NCBI GenBank assembly: GCA_023229505.1
Contig: JALNZD010000005.1
Span: 62,001 to 126,000 of the forward strand
From: Bacteroidales bacterium
Lineage (GTDB): Bacteria > Bacteroidota > Bacteroidia > Bacteroidales > JAGOPY01
Direction of reading: 5' to 3'
DNA: 64,000 bases
This document shows, piece by piece, positions 34,332 to 43,753 of this stretch. Made by a program: the position numbers and the translations under genes. Positions within the stretch are counted from its first letter, which is position 1. Each line of letters opens with the position of its first letter. The notes under the pieces were generated by a model. That model was not told where the DNA came from and did no database searches. It worked only from the letters and a program-made list of their open reading frames with translations.

Positions 34332-35408
34332 CTATCGCGCTTTCCGGCATTTAACCAACGTATGGCTGATCCCGATATGATCCGTTATTTCCTCAATCCT
34401 TAATCCTGCTGCCTCTATCATTCTGTGCATGTCTGATGAATGGTACATGCGGCTATTGCCGTTGGCCAGGCAGGTGAAGTAAAGCGAAGTAGCATTGAGG
34501 CTGTATGAAGAAGCTTCATATTTCTGCCGGTCCCAGAAAAGTTCCAGGATATAGAGGGCAGAATGATTGTCCATTGCCCTGACAGCCCTGGTGAGGATGC
34601 TGTGGATCTGCTCTTCGGAAAAACAATCGAGGAACTGGCTCATCCAGATCGCATCAAATCCCTCTGGTAAGTCGTTTTTATGGTCGAGCATATCAGCCGC
34701 AAAGAAGTGGATTCTTTCTCCAAGCCCTTTTTCGGTGATGATTTTTTGGGCTGCCTTCAGGGTATCCGGAAGATCGACTATCGTTACTTCTAATCCGGAC
34801 ATTTGTGTCACACACTGAACGGCAAATTTGCCGGTATTTCCTCCCACATCCATTAAAGTAGATGGATTATCTTTAGCAATCAGGGGGATGATCTCCGGGA
34901 AAGCGATATCAGAGTAGTAATGGTCGAAGCCAAACCAGCTTTTCTTTGTCTGCTCAGGCAGGAACTGCAACCCGGGATATATTGTTTTCCAGTCGCCAAA
35001 CACTTTCAGGCCTTCCGGTTTGCCATTTCTGACCGATTCTTCGAGGAAGAAAAATGGCTCATAGCAGACATCGTGGACGAAATCCATATTAACCATGGTC
35101 ATGCTGTCGTTCAGGATGAAAAAGCCGGTTTTGGTCAGGATATATTTTTCATCCTGCATCATGACAATGCCCATGCTCAGACCCGCATCCAGGAGAACCT
35201 CCACGCCATATTCCGAGAGGTTCAGCCGGTCAGCAACATCCTTTGAAGGAACACCAGAAGATCCGGCTTCGCTAACCAATTTCAGGATTCCTAGTTTAAC
35301 CAATGCACGGGCTGCCTGGAACATCACAGGGCCGAAGGCTATCTTTTGTGCTTCTGTTTTTGCTTCAAATGCTGATCGTTTATCGTTACCGAAATCTTCT
35401 TTTTTCAT
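34332..35408 (-). CDS. SAM-dependent O-methyltransferase (family 2)
   Basis: A 358-residue methyltransferase with a winged-helix N-terminus (LVSEAGSSGVPSKDVADRLNLSEYGVEVLLDAG) that mediates dimerisation in this family. The SAM-binding core has LMDVGGNTGKFAVQC, ADMLDHKNDLPEGFDAIWMSQFLDCFS and a C-terminal ALYILELFWDR segment. This is the arrangement of plant- and polyketide-type O-methyltransferases. Substrate unknown; the aromatic or polyketide habit of the family makes a tailoring role for the nearby cluster possible. Confidence 0.82.
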   Translation of the reverse strand: MKKEDFGNDKRSAFEAKTEAQKIAFGPVMFQAARALVKLGILKLVSEAGSSGVPSKDVADRLNLSEYGVEVLLDAGLSMGIVMMQDEKYILTKTGFFILNDSMTMVNMDFVHDVCYEPFFFLEESVRNGKPEGLKVFGDWKTIYPGLQFLPEQTKKSWFGFDHYYSDIAFPEIIPLIAKDNPSTLMDVGGNTGKFAVQCVTQMSGLEVTIVDLPDTLKAAQKIITEKGLGERIHFFAADMLDHKNDLPEGFDAIWMSQFLDCFSEEQIHSILTRAVRAMDNHSALYILELFWDRQKYEASSYSLNATSLYFTCLANGNSRMYHSSDMHRMIEAAGLRIEEITDHIGISHTLVKCRKAR

Positions 35409-35481
35409 CTTTATTCTATAAAATTAAGGTGTAAAATGATGGCGCGAAGATAGTATATATAAGTTCAAGGTACCAATTGGA

Positions 35482-36606
35482 TCAGTATGCCCTTCTGGCT
35501 GGATAATCCATCCTGGTGACGATATCGCCGGCGTATTTATTTACCCAATGGATTGTTTCACTGGTAACCTCATAGCTGTCGTGTCTAAAACCGGACATTT
35601 CATCCATGTAGCTTTCAAAATACTGCAGGGAATCTTCAAAGCCGGATATATCAAATTGATCGAAGATCCTTCTCAAGCCTTCAATGGCATTTTGACTGAA
35701 ATCCTCAAATTTGATTTCCATCAGATTTTGTGGAGGGATTTTATCCTTATCAAGATAATAATGCCTGACCATATCAGCATAAACACGGGTTGATCTTTCG
35801 CGTGTCAGTTCTTCATTGGCATCCTGAACTTGAATAACAGGCATGACTTCCTGGAAAAAACGATAAAAAGACTCGACAGTCTTGTAGGGATCGCGGTAGA
35901 GGAAGATAAACCTGGCATCAGGGAACATTTCGAGAATTTGACTGATCCTTGCCATATTTGAAGGGTTTTTGGAGATAAACCTGTCTCCTTTCTTGTTCAG
36001 GATTGCCTTACGGATCAGCTTTAAATATTCAGACTTCCACCTGGCGATAAGTTTATCGTCCAGATCTTTCATGAAAAGTTCCTTATTATAAAACCGGTCA
36101 AAATCTTTCGGGAAACAAAGAAAATTATAAAAGCTGATATCCTGTACGTTAGCAAGGGCAATTTCTTCTTCCTGCGGAAGGTCCATGCCCATTTTTACAT
36201 CATCAAATGGCCGGTGTGTAGGCCAGAATTTCCCGATAATAGGTTTAAACCACCAGGAATGACCGAGATGGTTGGGGAAGACGGTCTGATAGGTTGTGAT
36301 ATAAGCTGTGCCAGGCGCACGGCATAGCAGGTTATGGAGAAGTGTGGTCCCGCTTCTCCAAAAACCGATGATAAAAACCGGTGGTTTCGAAATGCTTACC
36401 CTTCTGATCCTTCTTCTCCAGGTCAATTCTTCCCACCAGCGAAACGGTTCCAGGATACAACTCACAATAACAGTACCTGCAACCCTTCCGGCATATTTTA
36501 TATCCAGGCTATGACTTACAAGCAGATGTATAATATGGGATACAGAACCTCCCGCTAAAACGGTGATTAAAAATGAAAACCGTCTTCTGACTTCCTTATT
36601 ACTCAT
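35482..36606 (-). CDS. Membrane-anchored sulfotransferase-family protein
   Basis: A 374-residue protein of the sulfotransferase_3 type. The PAPS-binding 5'-phosphosulfate loop is IIGFWRSGTTLLHNLLC and the 3'-phosphate site is RFIFLYRDPYKTVESF. Two hydrophobic stretches at the N-terminus (SFLITVLAGGSVSHIIHLLV and GRVAGTVIVSCIL) look like membrane anchors. It would sulfate a lipid or glycan. Sulfonolipids and sulfated lipids are known in Bacteroidota, but the acceptor here is unknown. It shares strand and neighbourhood with the methyltransferase. Confidence 0.82.
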   Translation of the reverse strand: MSNKEVRRRFSFLITVLAGGSVSHIIHLLVSHSLDIKYAGRVAGTVIVSCILEPFRWWEELTWRRRIRRVSISKPPVFIIGFWRSGTTLLHNLLCRAPGTAYITTYQTVFPNHLGHSWWFKPIIGKFWPTHRPFDDVKMGMDLPQEEEIALANVQDISFYNFLCFPKDFDRFYNKELFMKDLDDKLIARWKSEYLKLIRKAILNKKGDRFISKNPSNMARISQILEMFPDARFIFLYRDPYKTVESFYRFFQEVMPVIQVQDANEELTRERSTRVYADMVRHYYLDKDKIPPQNLMEIKFEDFSQNAIEGLRRIFDQFDISGFEDSLQYFESYMDEMSGFRHDSYEVTSETIHWVNKYAGDIVTRMDYPARRAY

Positions 36607-36691
36607 AAGAACCGGAAAATATTACTCTTCGAAAATCAAATATATAAAATCCTTCTATATACTCTGTAGCATTTGATAATTAAAGATTAAT

Positions 36692-36699
36692 TACTTTTG
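36692..36699 (+). promoter_or_regulatory. Putative -7 box before the DUF4421 gene
   Basis: TACTTTTG fits TAnnTTTG, 24 bp before the ATG. A TTTG at 36672-36675 is only 16 bp upstream, somewhat short for the -33 spacing. Confidence 0.4.
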
Positions 36700-36723
36700 A
36701 TTTTGCCCAAATTAAGCTGTTAA

Positions 36724-37800
36724 ATGCTGAATATGAGATTCAAATTAGTCTTTCTGATTTTAATTTTATTCTTTCCCGCTTTAATGGCAAAAGGGCAAGG
36801 AGCTTTCTTTAAAAAAATATTTACCGTCACATATGACACCAATTATATTTCAACTTATATAGCCGATTATACTACCCGGGTTTATGGTTCAGTGAAATAC
36901 AGTAATATGGGTTTCAACGACAACTTAGTCGGGAAAAGCCTGGCATACACGCCAAATAACAAATTACTGCTCGGGATTGGTGTTAATCACGGAATTCTCG
37001 GATTAAATATCGGGATAAATTTTCCGTTTGTAAACCAGGATGATGAAAAATACGGGAAGACAAAGTATTATGATTTCACCATGAGGTTTTTTGCGCCTTG
37101 TTTCAATGCAACGATATATCTTCAGAATTACAAGGGTTTTTACCTGAGAAATACCAAAGATATGATCCCCGGCTGGCAGGCAGGCGATCTTTATTATATC
37201 CGAGGGGATATCCGGTCATGGACTATAGGCCTGGACGTAAGTTACATCGTTAACAGCAGTAAGTTTTCTTACCGTGCTGCCGTATTGCAGAATGAATGGC
37301 AGAAAAAGAGCGCCGGGTCTTTTCTTGTGGGAGGAAGCTTGTTTTATAATTCTAACGTCGGCGACTCATCCATCGTTCCTTCTCAGCTTTATTATGGTTT
37401 ATTTTATAATAACATGAAGTTCGACCGGTCTAATAATTTCTCCATAGGGCCTATATTAGGTTATGCATATTCTTTTGTGATTAAAAAACATTTTTTCATC
37501 ATCGGTGCGATCAATGGCTCGGGGAATGTTGGTTATACCCAACTTCTCCTTGTTGATAACGAGAACAAAGTCAAATCAGGTTTAGTCCTGGGTTTTAGAG
37601 CGGAAATTTTTATTTCAGCCGGGTATAACAGTGACAGATGGTATTTCGGGGTTTCATTCACGAATATGTCTGTTGTCACGCAGGCACCTGTTTCTGATCG
37701 GACTATCAGTTATGATACAGGAATGTACCGTTTTAATATCGTCAGGCGGTTTTCAACTAAAAAGCCGATCAGGCTTCTCAATCCAGGCATTAGCCGCTGA
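36724..37800 (+). CDS. DUF4421 predicted outer-membrane beta-barrel protein
   Basis: A 358-residue protein with a signal peptide (FKLVFLILILFFPALMAKGQ). The mature part has many alternating aromatic and polar strands (YDTNYISTYIADYTTRVYGS, then NNKLLLGIGVNHGILGLNIGINFPF) and looks like a small outer-membrane beta-barrel. This matches DUF4421, a family without known function common in Bacteroidota. It is followed by about 105 bp and the T9SS cargo gene on the same strand. Confidence 0.75.
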   Translation: MLNMRFKLVFLILILFFPALMAKGQGAFFKKIFTVTYDTNYISTYIADYTTRVYGSVKYSNMGFNDNLVGKSLAYTPNNKLLLGIGVNHGILGLNIGINFPFVNQDDEKYGKTKYYDFTMRFFAPCFNATIYLQNYKGFYLRNTKDMIPGWQAGDLYYIRGDIRSWTIGLDVSYIVNSSKFSYRAAVLQNEWQKKSAGSFLVGGSLFYNSNVGDSSIVPSQLYYGLFYNNMKFDRSNNFSIGPILGYAYSFVIKKHFFIIGAINGSGNVGYTQLLLVDNENKVKSGLVLGFRAEIFISAGYNSDRWYFGVSFTNMSVVTQAPVSDRTISYDTGMYRFNIVRRFSTKKPIRLLNPGISR

Positions 37801-37905
37801 TACGGCATAAAGAAAAAAATCTTAATCAGAGATTCATCAGTTTTTTGTAATTTTACCCCTCTGAAAGTCAGAAACTAATTTTAAGATCCACTAATCTGAA
37901 ATCAT

Positions 37906-38844
37906 ATGAAAAGTCCTCTACGCTTTTTCATTTTATTATTGATGTTACCTGCGTTCTTTTATGGCCAGCAGCTTGAAAACCCGGGTTTCGAAAATTGGGA
38001 AAATGCGGGTACAGTTAGAGACGAACCGGTCGACTGGAGTACAATTAAAACATGTGATGATCCACTAATAGCTCCTCTTACACCTGTCACGTTTGACCGG
38101 AGCGAAGACGCCCATTCAGGGAATTATTCACTTAAATTGTACAATGTCTCCATTTTCAACCTGGTAGCCACCGGTGCTATCACTAATGGAAGATTTCATG
38201 CCGAGTTTGATTTCGACGCCAGTTACTCTTACACCGATCCAGGTGACCCTAAATGGAACACTCCTTTTACTGCCCGCCCTGACAGCCTGGCCGGCTGGTT
38301 TAAATTCTTCCCGAAGGAAGATGATGCCGCCCAGTTCAAGGTTATTCTTCATGTCGATTCATGTAAATTACCTGAAAACGGCACCCTGCCCAACTGGGTG
38401 GGTATGGCGGTACATGTCACCGAACGCGGTGTCACCTATGATAATTGGACCCGCTTTTCTGTGCCTTTCACCTATTTTAATGATAGTACCCCTGTATATG
38501 TCCTGACAGTTATTAATTCAGGAGACAGCACCAGTGCAATCGACAGTAGCTACCTGCTGGTCGATGATCTGCAACTGATCTATCCTCCATCAGGCATTTC
38601 CAATCCCGGCATTACCGAATCTTTTCTTTTCACTGCTGATGAAAGGCTGGTTATAAAGCTTAATCCCGAGGAAGAGTACTTTCATCAATGGTTCTATCTC
38701 ATCGATGTGACTGGCCAGACCGTTCTTTCGAAACAGCTTGACAATAACCAGGTCATGCTTCCGGCCAATTTGCCGCAAGGGGTCTATGTTGCAGTCCTCA
38801 ACGGCAAGAACCGGCGGTGTGTGCAGAAAGTAATGATTCGGTAG
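37906..38844 (+). CDS. Secreted PCMD-domain protein with T9SS sorting tail
   Basis: A 312-residue exported protein. A signal peptide (LRFFILLLMLPAFFYGQ) precedes a putative carbohydrate-metabolism (PCMD-like) jelly-roll: LENPGFENWENAGTVRDEPVDW to VDDLQLIYP. The last 75 residues form a type A T9SS C-terminal domain (WFYLIDVTGQTVLSKQ, then LPQGVYVAVLNG and VQKVMIR), so it should be secreted by the type IX system and held at the surface. It ends 3 bp before the TonB receptor gene, so both are probably expressed together and used for uptake of the same substrate. Confidence 0.82.
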   Translation: MKSPLRFFILLLMLPAFFYGQQLENPGFENWENAGTVRDEPVDWSTIKTCDDPLIAPLTPVTFDRSEDAHSGNYSLKLYNVSIFNLVATGAITNGRFHAEFDFDASYSYTDPGDPKWNTPFTARPDSLAGWFKFFPKEDDAAQFKVILHVDSCKLPENGTLPNWVGMAVHVTERGVTYDNWTRFSVPFTYFNDSTPVYVLTVINSGDSTSAIDSSYLLVDDLQLIYPPSGISNPGITESFLFTADERLVIKLNPEEEYFHQWFYLIDVTGQTVLSKQLDNNQVMLPANLPQGVYVAVLNGKNRRCVQKVMIR

Positions 38845-38847
38845 CGG

Positions 38848-41244
38848 ATGGGCAGGCAAATTCTAATCTTTGCAGCCCTCATCTTCAGCATAGGGCTTTA
38901 TGGCCAGGGACAAGGGACTTTCCGTGGCAGCGTAAGGGACAAACTGACTAACGAGCCGCTGGTTGGGGCCAGCATCATCCTCAGGCTTGACCGCTCTTTC
39001 GGTACGGCAGCAGATATCAACGGGGAATTTTCCCTGTTGCTCAATCATGGTTCTTACATATTTGAAGTGTCTTACACAGGCATGAAATCCGATTCGGTTT
39101 CTTTTCATATCGAAGCCGGCCAGGTCATAGAGCGGAACATATTGTTGGATCCATTTGTCAGCCAGTTGCAGGGGGTGGAGATCAAGGCGGGGAAATTTGA
39201 CCGCCCTATCGAAGAGATGACGGTTTCCATGGAGATCATCAAAGCCGATCTTATTGAAGCGAAAAATACGCAGAATATCCAGACTATTCTTGATTACACG
39301 CCAGGTCTTAACATTCTTGACAATGAGCCCCAGATTCGCGGCGGGAGCGGTTTTACTTTCGGCGTGGGCAGTAAAGTGGCCGTTCTCGTAGATGATATGC
39401 CTATGCTTTCCGGTGATGCCGGCCGTCCATACTGGGATTTTATACCTGTCGAAAATATTGAACAGATCGAAGTGATCAAAGGGGCATCCTCGGTGCTTTC
39501 CGGCACCTCAGCCTTAAGCGGGGCCATTCACATCAGGACAGCGATGCCTGGTGACAAACCGCTTACCAAAGTAACGGTTTTCTGCGGTGCTTATACCCCA
39601 CCCTCTGATCGGAGCCAGAAGTGGTGGAATGATTATCCTTATATCACCGGTGCCAATTTCCTGCACCTCAGAAAAATTGACAATTTTGACTTTGTGTTAG
39701 GCGGAAACCTTTACTTCGATCATGGCTATATCGGTGCGCCAAGGCCAGGCCCTTTTGTAACGGATACAATCTCTAATTTTGCTGACTCTGAGATGGCAAC
39801 CCAAAGGGCAAGAATTAATTTCACCCTGAGGCAGCGCTCAAAGAAGTATCAGGGCCTGAATTACGGTGTTAATGGCAATTTCATGTTACAGCATACTCCC
39901 ATGGTGCTGGCCTGGCTGGATGATACCTCTGGCTTTTTCCGTGCATATCCCGGCGCCGTTTTCCTGCAAGATCAATTCATCGGCAATCTCGACCCTTTCG
40001 TCAATTATTATTCGAAGGTTGGTTTCAGGCACAGTTTTAAAGCGAGAATTCTTTACAACAATACTCATCAATCTAATAATCAAGATATTAAGAGCACTTT
40101 TATATTTGCTGATTATAATTTCCGCAGAGATTACGAATTCCTCCAGGGCCTGGAATTTATAGGTGGACTGTCCGGACAGTATGCTTTCGCAAATGCAGAT
40201 ATGTATCAGGGAGGAGGAAACGACATCAACCGCTTTTACAATTTTTCCGGCTACGCCCAATTCGAAGACAATCTTTTCAAAACCCTTACCCTATCCGTTG
40301 GCCTCAGGGTTGAGTATTATAATATGAACGGTACTGAAAATGATTTCAAGCCGATTTTCAGGGCAGGCCTTAACCTGAAAGTAATGAAAGAAACTTATGT
40401 CAGGTTTTCTTATGGTCAGGGGTACCGTTTTCCGACAATTGCCGAACGCTACATCCGGACAAATGTCGGCACTTTTGGCGTTTTTGAGAACCCTGAGCTT
40501 AAACCTGAAAAAAGCTGGAATGCAGAAGTTGGTGTAAAACAGGGCTTCAAATTTTTCAAGTACTTCGGATATATCGATATTGCGCTGTTCCAGCAGGAAT
40601 ACGCGAATACTGTAGAGTATCTGTTCGGATTCTGGGATTCTACATACTCTACTATCGGAGGAGCAGGGTTTAAGTTTCTGAATACAGGCCATTCACGGAT
40701 CATCGGTGCTGACATCTCTGTTTCCGGGGCCGCCCAATTGGCAGATAAGGTGACTTTGCGTACCATTCTCGGTTATAATTACATTTTGCCGAAGACATTA
40801 GATCCGGATTATGTTTACGCAGTGGATATCTATGATACTAATTACAGCTATAACAACACAAGTCTCGATCCATCAAATAACATTCTGAAATACAGATTTC
40901 TTCATACCTTCAAAGGCGATATAGAGCTGAACGTTTATTCCTTCTCCGTTGGATTCAGCGCGAAATATTTCAGTAAAATTGAAAATTTGGATCTGGCCAT
41001 TAAAAAATTTGAAGAATCAACTGATGCTGCCGGTGGGTCCATCCAGCGTATCAGATACATGGATTATTATGAAACCAATAACACAGGCAAATGGATATTT
41101 GATCTGCGGGCCAGTTATAAAATCAGCGAGCACCATGAGGTGAGCCTGATCAGCAATAACTTCATGAACAGCATTTATTCTCTCAGACCGCTTAAAGCAG
41201 AGCCGTTGCGCAGTGTGATGGTGCAGTATGTGTTGAAGATATAG
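38848..41244 (+). CDS. TonB-dependent receptor with carboxypeptidase-like N-terminal domain
   Basis: A 798-residue outer-membrane transporter. A signal peptide (LIFAALIFSIGLYG) is followed by a carboxypeptidase-regulatory-like domain (GSVRDKLTNEPLVGASIIL), a plug (TILDYTPGLNILDNEPQIRGG, then IEQIEVIKGASSVLSGTSALSGAI) and a 22-strand barrel with KPEKSWNAEVGVKQGF near its end. It imports a large or rare ligand such as a metal chelate, vitamin or glycan with energy from TonB; the ligand is unknown. No SusD gene is next to it, which argues against a classical glycan-uptake pair. Confidence 0.9.
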   Translation: MGRQILIFAALIFSIGLYGQGQGTFRGSVRDKLTNEPLVGASIILRLDRSFGTAADINGEFSLLLNHGSYIFEVSYTGMKSDSVSFHIEAGQVIERNILLDPFVSQLQGVEIKAGKFDRPIEEMTVSMEIIKADLIEAKNTQNIQTILDYTPGLNILDNEPQIRGGSGFTFGVGSKVAVLVDDMPMLSGDAGRPYWDFIPVENIEQIEVIKGASSVLSGTSALSGAIHIRTAMPGDKPLTKVTVFCGAYTPPSDRSQKWWNDYPYITGANFLHLRKIDNFDFVLGGNLYFDHGYIGAPRPGPFVTDTISNFADSEMATQRARINFTLRQRSKKYQGLNYGVNGNFMLQHTPMVLAWLDDTSGFFRAYPGAVFLQDQFIGNLDPFVNYYSKVGFRHSFKARILYNNTHQSNNQDIKSTFIFADYNFRRDYEFLQGLEFIGGLSGQYAFANADMYQGGGNDINRFYNFSGYAQFEDNLFKTLTLSVGLRVEYYNMNGTENDFKPIFRAGLNLKVMKETYVRFSYGQGYRFPTIAERYIRTNVGTFGVFENPELKPEKSWNAEVGVKQGFKFFKYFGYIDIALFQQEYANTVEYLFGFWDSTYSTIGGAGFKFLNTGHSRIIGADISVSGAAQLADKVTLRTILGYNYILPKTLDPDYVYAVDIYDTNYSYNNTSLDPSNNILKYRFLHTFKGDIELNVYSFSVGFSAKYFSKIENLDLAIKKFEESTDAAGGSIQRIRYMDYYETNNTGKWIFDLRASYKISEHHEVSLISNNFMNSIYSLRPLKAEPLRSVMVQYVLKI

Positions 41245-41245
41245 G

Positions 41246-41294
41246 GCAGTTGACAGTTGACAGAAGGTAGTAGGCAGTATTCAGAAGATTGAAG
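41246..41294. repeat. Period-7 array before pyruvate kinase
   Basis: Seven consecutive heptamers: GCAGTTG, ACAGTTG, ACAGAAG, GTAGTAG, GCAGTAT, TCAGAAG, ATTGAAG. They fill the gap between the receptor stop and the pyruvate kinase start. Confidence 0.75.
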
Positions 41295-41300
41295 ATAAAT

Positions 41301-42806
41301 ATGGAAGATTTAATACTCACGAAGATCATTGTAACCCTCGGACCGGCCAGTACCGGTGTGGAAAACATCAGGCAGCTGATCTCAGAAGGCGCCCGGATTT
41401 TCCGGGTCAATTTCTCTCATGGGAGCTTTGAAGGGTTCTCCGAACTGATTGATCAGGTTAGGATGGCATCCCATGAAACCGGCATCCCTGTTGCTGTCCT
41501 GGGCGACCTGTCAGGTCCGAAAATCAGGATCGGAAAAGTTGCTGACCCCGGGATCACCCTGCAGAATGATGGAATGGTGGAATTTACAAGGGAAGAGACC
41601 ACAGGCCACCTTGCAGATGACGGAACCGCTGTATTTTCGACCACTTTGCCCAGAATCATAGAAGAAGTTGAACCCGGGCAAAGGGTGTTGATCGACGATG
41701 GCAATATCGATCTCCGCTGCACGGGCAAAAACGCAGACCGCCTGTTATGCAAGGTAATCCAGGGGGGGCTTGTTACATCAAAAAAGGGAATTAATCTACC
41801 GGAAACCCAATTGTCAGTCCCTGCATTAACCCTATGGGACCTTAAATGCCTTGAATTTGCTGTTAAAAAGCAGGTTGATTACATTGCGCTCAGTTTTGTC
41901 AGGAGTGCTGGCGATGTCAGGTTGCTCAAAGATCATTTAAAGGCATTGGGGGCCAGGCCATATGAACCTATATTATACCGCGATACAGATCTAAGCATGC
42001 TACCGGTCAATTCGCTTTTTATTCCCATCATCAGCAAGATCGAAAAGCCGCAGGCGATAGACGATCTTGATAATATCGTTTCCGAAAGCGACGGGATCAT
42101 GATTGCCCGGGGTGACTTAGGCGTGGAAATGGAATTGGCGGAAGTGGCGATTTTACAAAAAAGGATCATCAGCACCTGTCACGATTATGGTGTGCCTGTA
42201 ATCGTAGCCACCCAGATGCTTCAGAGCATGAAAGAGTCCCCCACGCCAACCCGTGCCGAGGTGTCGGATGTTGCCAATGCGATTTTCGACGGTGTAGATG
42301 CTGTCATGCTTTCCGGTGAGACGGCAATAGGCAAATGGCCGGCAATAACGGTCCGTATGATGAGCCGCATCGCCCGGCTAACCAACCGCTATATCCGGGA
42401 GCAAAAGATCAGCCATCCCATCCCGAAGCACATGCAGGAATCCAGGTACCGCACTGCCGCATTAGCGCATGGGGTTAAATCGATCGTGAAAGATATTGAT
42501 GCCAGATTAATCGTCATCTGGTCAAAATTTGGAGGAGGAGCGCTATATCTATCCCAGCTTGATATCCCAAGGCCTATCATTGCTTTCAGCGACGTGCCGG
42601 CAACATTGAACCGGTTGTCCCTTCTTTACGGCATACATCCGGAATTTATGAACCAACCTATGAGTGCCAGTGACTTCATCCGGGATGTTGATGCTAAAAT
42701 AATTGAAAAAGGTTGGGCAATAAAAGGAGAAGTTGTTGTTTTTGTTTACGGCGAACCTATCCAGGCCAGCGGGGTAACCAATAGTATTTATATTCACTAT
42801 CTTTAG
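41301..42806 (+). CDS. pyk: Pyruvate kinase
   Basis: A 501-residue glycolytic enzyme converting phosphoenolpyruvate and ADP to pyruvate and ATP. TKIIVTLGPAS and the substrate loop RVNFSHGSFEG are at the N-terminus. IALSFVRSAGDV and the active-site KIEKPQAIDDLDNIVSESDGIMIARGDLGVE follow, then SPTPTRAEVSDVANAIFDGVDAVMLSGETAIGKWP. The C-terminal allosteric domain is shorter and less conserved than usual. The ATG at 41301 (MEDLIL) is preferred over the one four codons upstream because it follows the heptamer array and begins directly at the TKI strand. Confidence 0.93.
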   Translation: MEDLILTKIIVTLGPASTGVENIRQLISEGARIFRVNFSHGSFEGFSELIDQVRMASHETGIPVAVLGDLSGPKIRIGKVADPGITLQNDGMVEFTREETTGHLADDGTAVFSTTLPRIIEEVEPGQRVLIDDGNIDLRCTGKNADRLLCKVIQGGLVTSKKGINLPETQLSVPALTLWDLKCLEFAVKKQVDYIALSFVRSAGDVRLLKDHLKALGARPYEPILYRDTDLSMLPVNSLFIPIISKIEKPQAIDDLDNIVSESDGIMIARGDLGVEMELAEVAILQKRIISTCHDYGVPVIVATQMLQSMKESPTPTRAEVSDVANAIFDGVDAVMLSGETAIGKWPAITVRMMSRIARLTNRYIREQKISHPIPKHMQESRYRTAALAHGVKSIVKDIDARLIVIWSKFGGGALYLSQLDIPRPIIAFSDVPATLNRLSLLYGIHPEFMNQPMSASDFIRDVDAKIIEKGWAIKGEVVVFVYGEPIQASGVTNSIYIHYL

Positions 42807-43013
42807 GTGGTCATTTGGTTACACACAAGTAAGAGTGATATTGATATTCTTGTAAGGTTCAAATCGACCCTATCACTTCTCCAACAAGTCCATGTTGAGA
42901 ATCTAATTTCTCAAAAGCTGGGCATTAAAGTCGACCTTGTTACGGAAGGGGCAATCAAGAATACCATTATAAAAGAGAGTATTCATGAAGATCTTCAAAT
43001 TATTTATCAATGA
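42807..43013 (+). pseudogene. Truncated MNT-type nucleotidyltransferase
   Basis: The frame after the pyruvate kinase stop reads KSDIDILVRFKSTLSLLQQVHVENLISQKLGIKVDLVTEGAIK, the middle and end of a minimal nucleotidyltransferase (MntA-like). The GS part of the GSxxxxxxxxSDxD motif is absent, and the start has only a poor GTG directly abutting the pyk stop. It is probably a remnant of a HepT/MntA-type pair. No partner HEPN gene is seen next to it. Confidence 0.65.
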
Positions 43014-43058
43014 TTAAGAACGATCGGAATCGCATCCTGAAATTCCATGGCAAGACAT

Positions 43059-43440
43059 GGCTGGAATGAAACTCCCCGCCGCAAGCAGCGGGGTATCTGT
43101 TTAACTGACGGGTTAACCCGTCAGTTAAAATACTTTCGCCCCAAGGGGCGGGGAATTAACCTAACAAGATTAAAGCACAACGGATACATTTTAACCAAAG
43201 GCAATCAATTGAAAGACTTTAAATTGCAATTTGCTCACCTCATTGATAAGGCGAACAAAACCCGTCAACTTGGTTTGTTCAATTTCAGGGCTTTGTTAAA
43301 TTTATCCATGTTACTTGTCGAAAGTGAAGCAAAAATAAAAGACAATTCATTGACCGACAAGAACGGCCAGTTGGTAATACGAGTAAACGACCCCGCCAGC
43401 AGTAGCTGACGGGGTGAGCCTCTCACATCATTCCATCCTC
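43059..43440. mobile_element. Hairpin-ended non-autonomous element (MITE/REP-like)
   Basis: A 380-bp unit bounded by imperfect inverted ends: GGCTGGAATGA at the left and, on the other strand, GGATGGAATGA at the right. Next to the left end lie a CCCCGC/GCGGGG hairpin (43074-43093), a perfect 30-bp palindrome (43100-43129) and a CGCCCC-AA-GGGGCG hairpin (43137-43150). Next to the right end is another CCCCG...CGGGG hairpin (43391-43414). The hairpin cluster resembles the sub-terminal structures recognised by IS200/IS605-like and REP-associated transposases. The interior has a weakly coding stretch (about 43190-43407) without a start codon. No transposase is in the window to move it. Confidence 0.6.
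43100..43129. repeat. Perfect 30-bp palindrome
   Basis: The sequence around GACGGGTTAACCCGTC is its own reverse complement over 30 bases. It would extrude as a cruciform or fold into a long RNA hairpin, and is part of the hairpin cluster of the element above. Confidence 0.9.
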
Positions 43441-43505
43441 TTTTTTTCAGCCTGCAAAGCGTAATTGTCGTAACAATAAAATGAACATATCAGACCATTA
43501 AACGT

Positions 43506-43513
43506 TAATTTTG
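43506..43513 (+). promoter_or_regulatory. Putative -7 box of the copper operon
   Basis: TAATTTTG fits TAnnTTTG, 27 bp before the ATG at 43541. No clear copper-regulator operator was recognised. Confidence 0.4.
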
Positions 43514-43540
43514 ATGTTTATTACAACATGATTCTTTACT

Positions 43541-43750
43541 ATGACCACTCTTCATTTTAAAACGAATATCAAATGCAACGGATGCATTCAAACTGTCACT
43601 CCATTTCTTTCAGGAATAAAAGAAATCAAGGAATGGAGCGTCAATCTTAATTCTTCTGAAAGAACGCTTACCGTTGAAGGCATTGAGATAAAACCGGATG
43701 TTATCATATCTGCCCTGGATCAAGCCGGTTACAAAGCCGAACAAATCTGA
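43541..43750 (+). CDS. Copper chaperone-like heavy-metal-associated protein
   Basis: A 69-residue single HMA domain. The metal-binding Cys pair is in KCNGCIQTV, and the last strand is ISALDQAGYKAEQI. It probably carries Cu(I) to the P-type ATPase encoded 3 bp downstream, as CopZ does. The conserved MxCxxC is modified to IKCNGC, so the Met before the first Cys is missing; binding should still be possible. The two genes form an operon. Confidence 0.85.
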   Translation: MTTLHFKTNIKCNGCIQTVTPFLSGIKEIKEWSVNLNSSERTLTVEGIEIKPDVIISALDQAGYKAEQI

Positions 43751-43753
43751 ACC

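Noticed and set aside
43047..43409. A 120-codon open frame covering the hairpin element
   Set aside because: Its first half is only a translation of the hairpins (ETPRRKQRGI-type peptides). The second half has coding-like character but no start codon. Treated as part of a non-autonomous element.
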